NCBI GenBank assembly: GCA_937960755.1
Contig: CALGOL010000154.1
Coordinates: 1-5,255, forward strand
Direction of reading: 5' to 3'
Length of the DNA stretch: 5,255 bases
Source of the DNA: an uncultured Azospirillum sp.
Lineage (GTDB): Bacteria > Pseudomonadota > Alphaproteobacteria > Azospirillales > Azospirillaceae
Shown here: piece by piece, positions 4,369 through 5,255 of the stretch
Position numbering within the stretch: the first letter of the stretch is position 1
How the letters are laid out: every line of letters starts with the position of its first letter
Notes under the pieces: model-generated
Told to the model about the DNA's origin: nothing
The model's database searches: none
Seen by the model: the letters and a program-made list of their open reading frames with translations, nothing else
Translations under genes and position numbers: made by a program

Positions 4369-5255
4369 CCGACTCCCCTCCCCCGCGGAAGTCCGGTCTG
4401 TTGCGCCGGGCCCCGGCCGGCGTGCTGGCGCTGGGCTTCGTGTCCATGCTGATGGATACGTCGTCGGAGATGATTCATAGCCTGTTGCCGCTGTTTATGG
4501 TGGGGGCGCTGGGGCTGGGGCCGTTGGCGGTGGGGCTGATCGACGGGCTGTCGGAAGCCGCCGCCGCCCTGGTGAAAATCTGGTCCGGCGTGTTGAGCGA
4601 CCGGCTGGGACGGCGCAAGCCCCTGGCGCTGGCCGGCTATGGGCTGGGGGCGTTGAGCAAACCCTTGTTCCCGCTGGCGGCGTCGGCGGGAGCGGTGTTC
4701 GCCGCCCGCTTCATCGACCGCATCGGCAAGGGGATCCGCGGCGCGCCGCGCGATGCGCTGGTCGCCGACATGACCCCGCCAGACCAGCGCGGCGCCGCCT
4801 ATGGCCTGCGCCAAGCGGTGGATAATCTGGGGGCGGTGATCGGCCCCCTGGCCGCCATGGCGCTGATGGCGGCGTTCAACGACGATTACCGCACGGTGTT
4901 TTGGCTGGCGGTCATTCCGGCTTTTTTATCGGTGGCGGTGCTGGCGATTGCGGTCAAGGAGCCGCCGCCGTCGCCTGAACAGGCGGCGGAGCGCGCCAGG
5001 CGCCGCGGCAAACGCTGGCGTTTTCATCATTTGCGCCGCCTGCCGGCGGCGTTTTGGGTGCTGACCGCGGCGGCGGCGGTGATGGTGGCGGCCCGCTTCA
5101 GCGAGGCGTTTTTGCTGCTGCGCGCCGCCGATGTCGGCATGGCGGCTGCCTTGACGCCGCTGGCGTTGGTGGCGATGAATGTGGTTTACGCCGCCGCAGC
5201 CTATCCCGCCGGCGTATGGACCGACGGCCGCGGGCGCGGCCGATTCGGCGTGCTG
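4365..5255 (+). CDS. Major facilitator superfamily transporter (partial, C-terminus beyond right edge)
   Basis: The frame is open for 297 codons from a GTG at 4365 to the window edge, roughly two thirds to three quarters of a typical 400-residue MFS carrier. Segment 1 contains GFVSMLMDTSSEMIHSLLPLF (24-44), a motif of the YajR-like/uncharacterised MFS branch. The conserved loop 2-3 motif A appears as SGVLSDRLGRRKPLAL (74-89), and FIDRIGKGIRGAPRDALVAD (116-135) is the characteristic loop in this branch, followed by GAVIGPLAAMALM in helix 5. A basic stretch at about 210-225 (ERARRRGKRWRFHHLRR) is the central cytoplasmic loop. The GTG overlaps the upstream TGA (GTGA, 4365-4368) and lacks its own ribosome-binding site, pointing to translational coupling. 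Substrate cannot be predicted; a drug or small-metabolite exporter is possible. Confidence 0.9.
   Translation, partial: MTDSPPPRKSGLLRRAPAGVLALGFVSMLMDTSSEMIHSLLPLFMVGALGLGPLAVGLIDGLSEAAAALVKIWSGVLSDRLGRRKPLALAGYGLGALSKPLFPLAASAGAVFAARFIDRIGKGIRGAPRDALVADMTPPDQRGAAYGLRQAVDNLGAVIGPLAAMALMAAFNDDYRTVFWLAVIPAFLSVAVLAIAVKEPPPSPEQAAERARRRGKRWRFHHLRRLPAAFWVLTAAAAVMVAARFSEAFLLLRAADVGMAAALTPLALVAMNVVYAAAAYPAGVWTDGRGRGRFGVL

Overview
The window is high-GC DNA that reads as a chromosomal segment of an alphaproteobacterium, probably Rhodospirillales-like. Three observations support this: a circularly permuted two-piece tmRNA gene, an alphaproteobacterial-type SspB with a long Ala/Pro-rich linker and a short basic tail, and a GC-rich palindromic intergenic repeat of a kind common in these genomes. 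No phage, transposon, CRISPR or toxin genes are visible. The segment is mostly core genome, and its most interesting part carries no protein gene.

Left half, minus strand (transcribed right to left): ssrA (about 2905-2565), then sspB (2474-1890), then mutS (from 1711, running off the left edge). The stretch 2565-2905 contains no protein gene on either strand. Read on the minus strand it is a permuted tmRNA gene. From 5' to 3' it has a -10-like box, a UUCG hairpin, the acceptor piece with T-arm and encoded CCA end, a 53-nt intervening segment, then the coding piece with its 5' GGGGGCG, an H-type pseudoknot, the tag frame ANDNVAPVAVAA-stop, and a terminator-like hairpin. The two halves of the acceptor stem, 54 nt apart and in inverted order, pair over 7 bp with a G3-U70 wobble, the alanine identity element. 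sspB, next along on the same strand, encodes the ClpXP adaptor expected to bind the tag made by its neighbour. An 83-bp double-palindrome repeat lies between sspB and mutS.

Right half, plus strand: ybaB/ebfC (3061-3396, TTG start with a strong Shine-Dalgarno sequence), recR (3414-4013), a small DUF486-type membrane protein (4033-4368) and a major facilitator transporter (from 4365, running off the right edge). The genes are closely spaced or overlapping and are probably one operon. ybaB-recR is a widespread pair, but dnaX, its usual upstream partner, is not here; ssrA is divergent instead.

Functionally, ssrA and sspB serve trans-translation and ClpXP-mediated removal of tagged proteins. mutS and recR serve mismatch repair and RecFOR recombinational repair. 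The last two genes are membrane proteins of unknown substrate that share the recR transcription unit.
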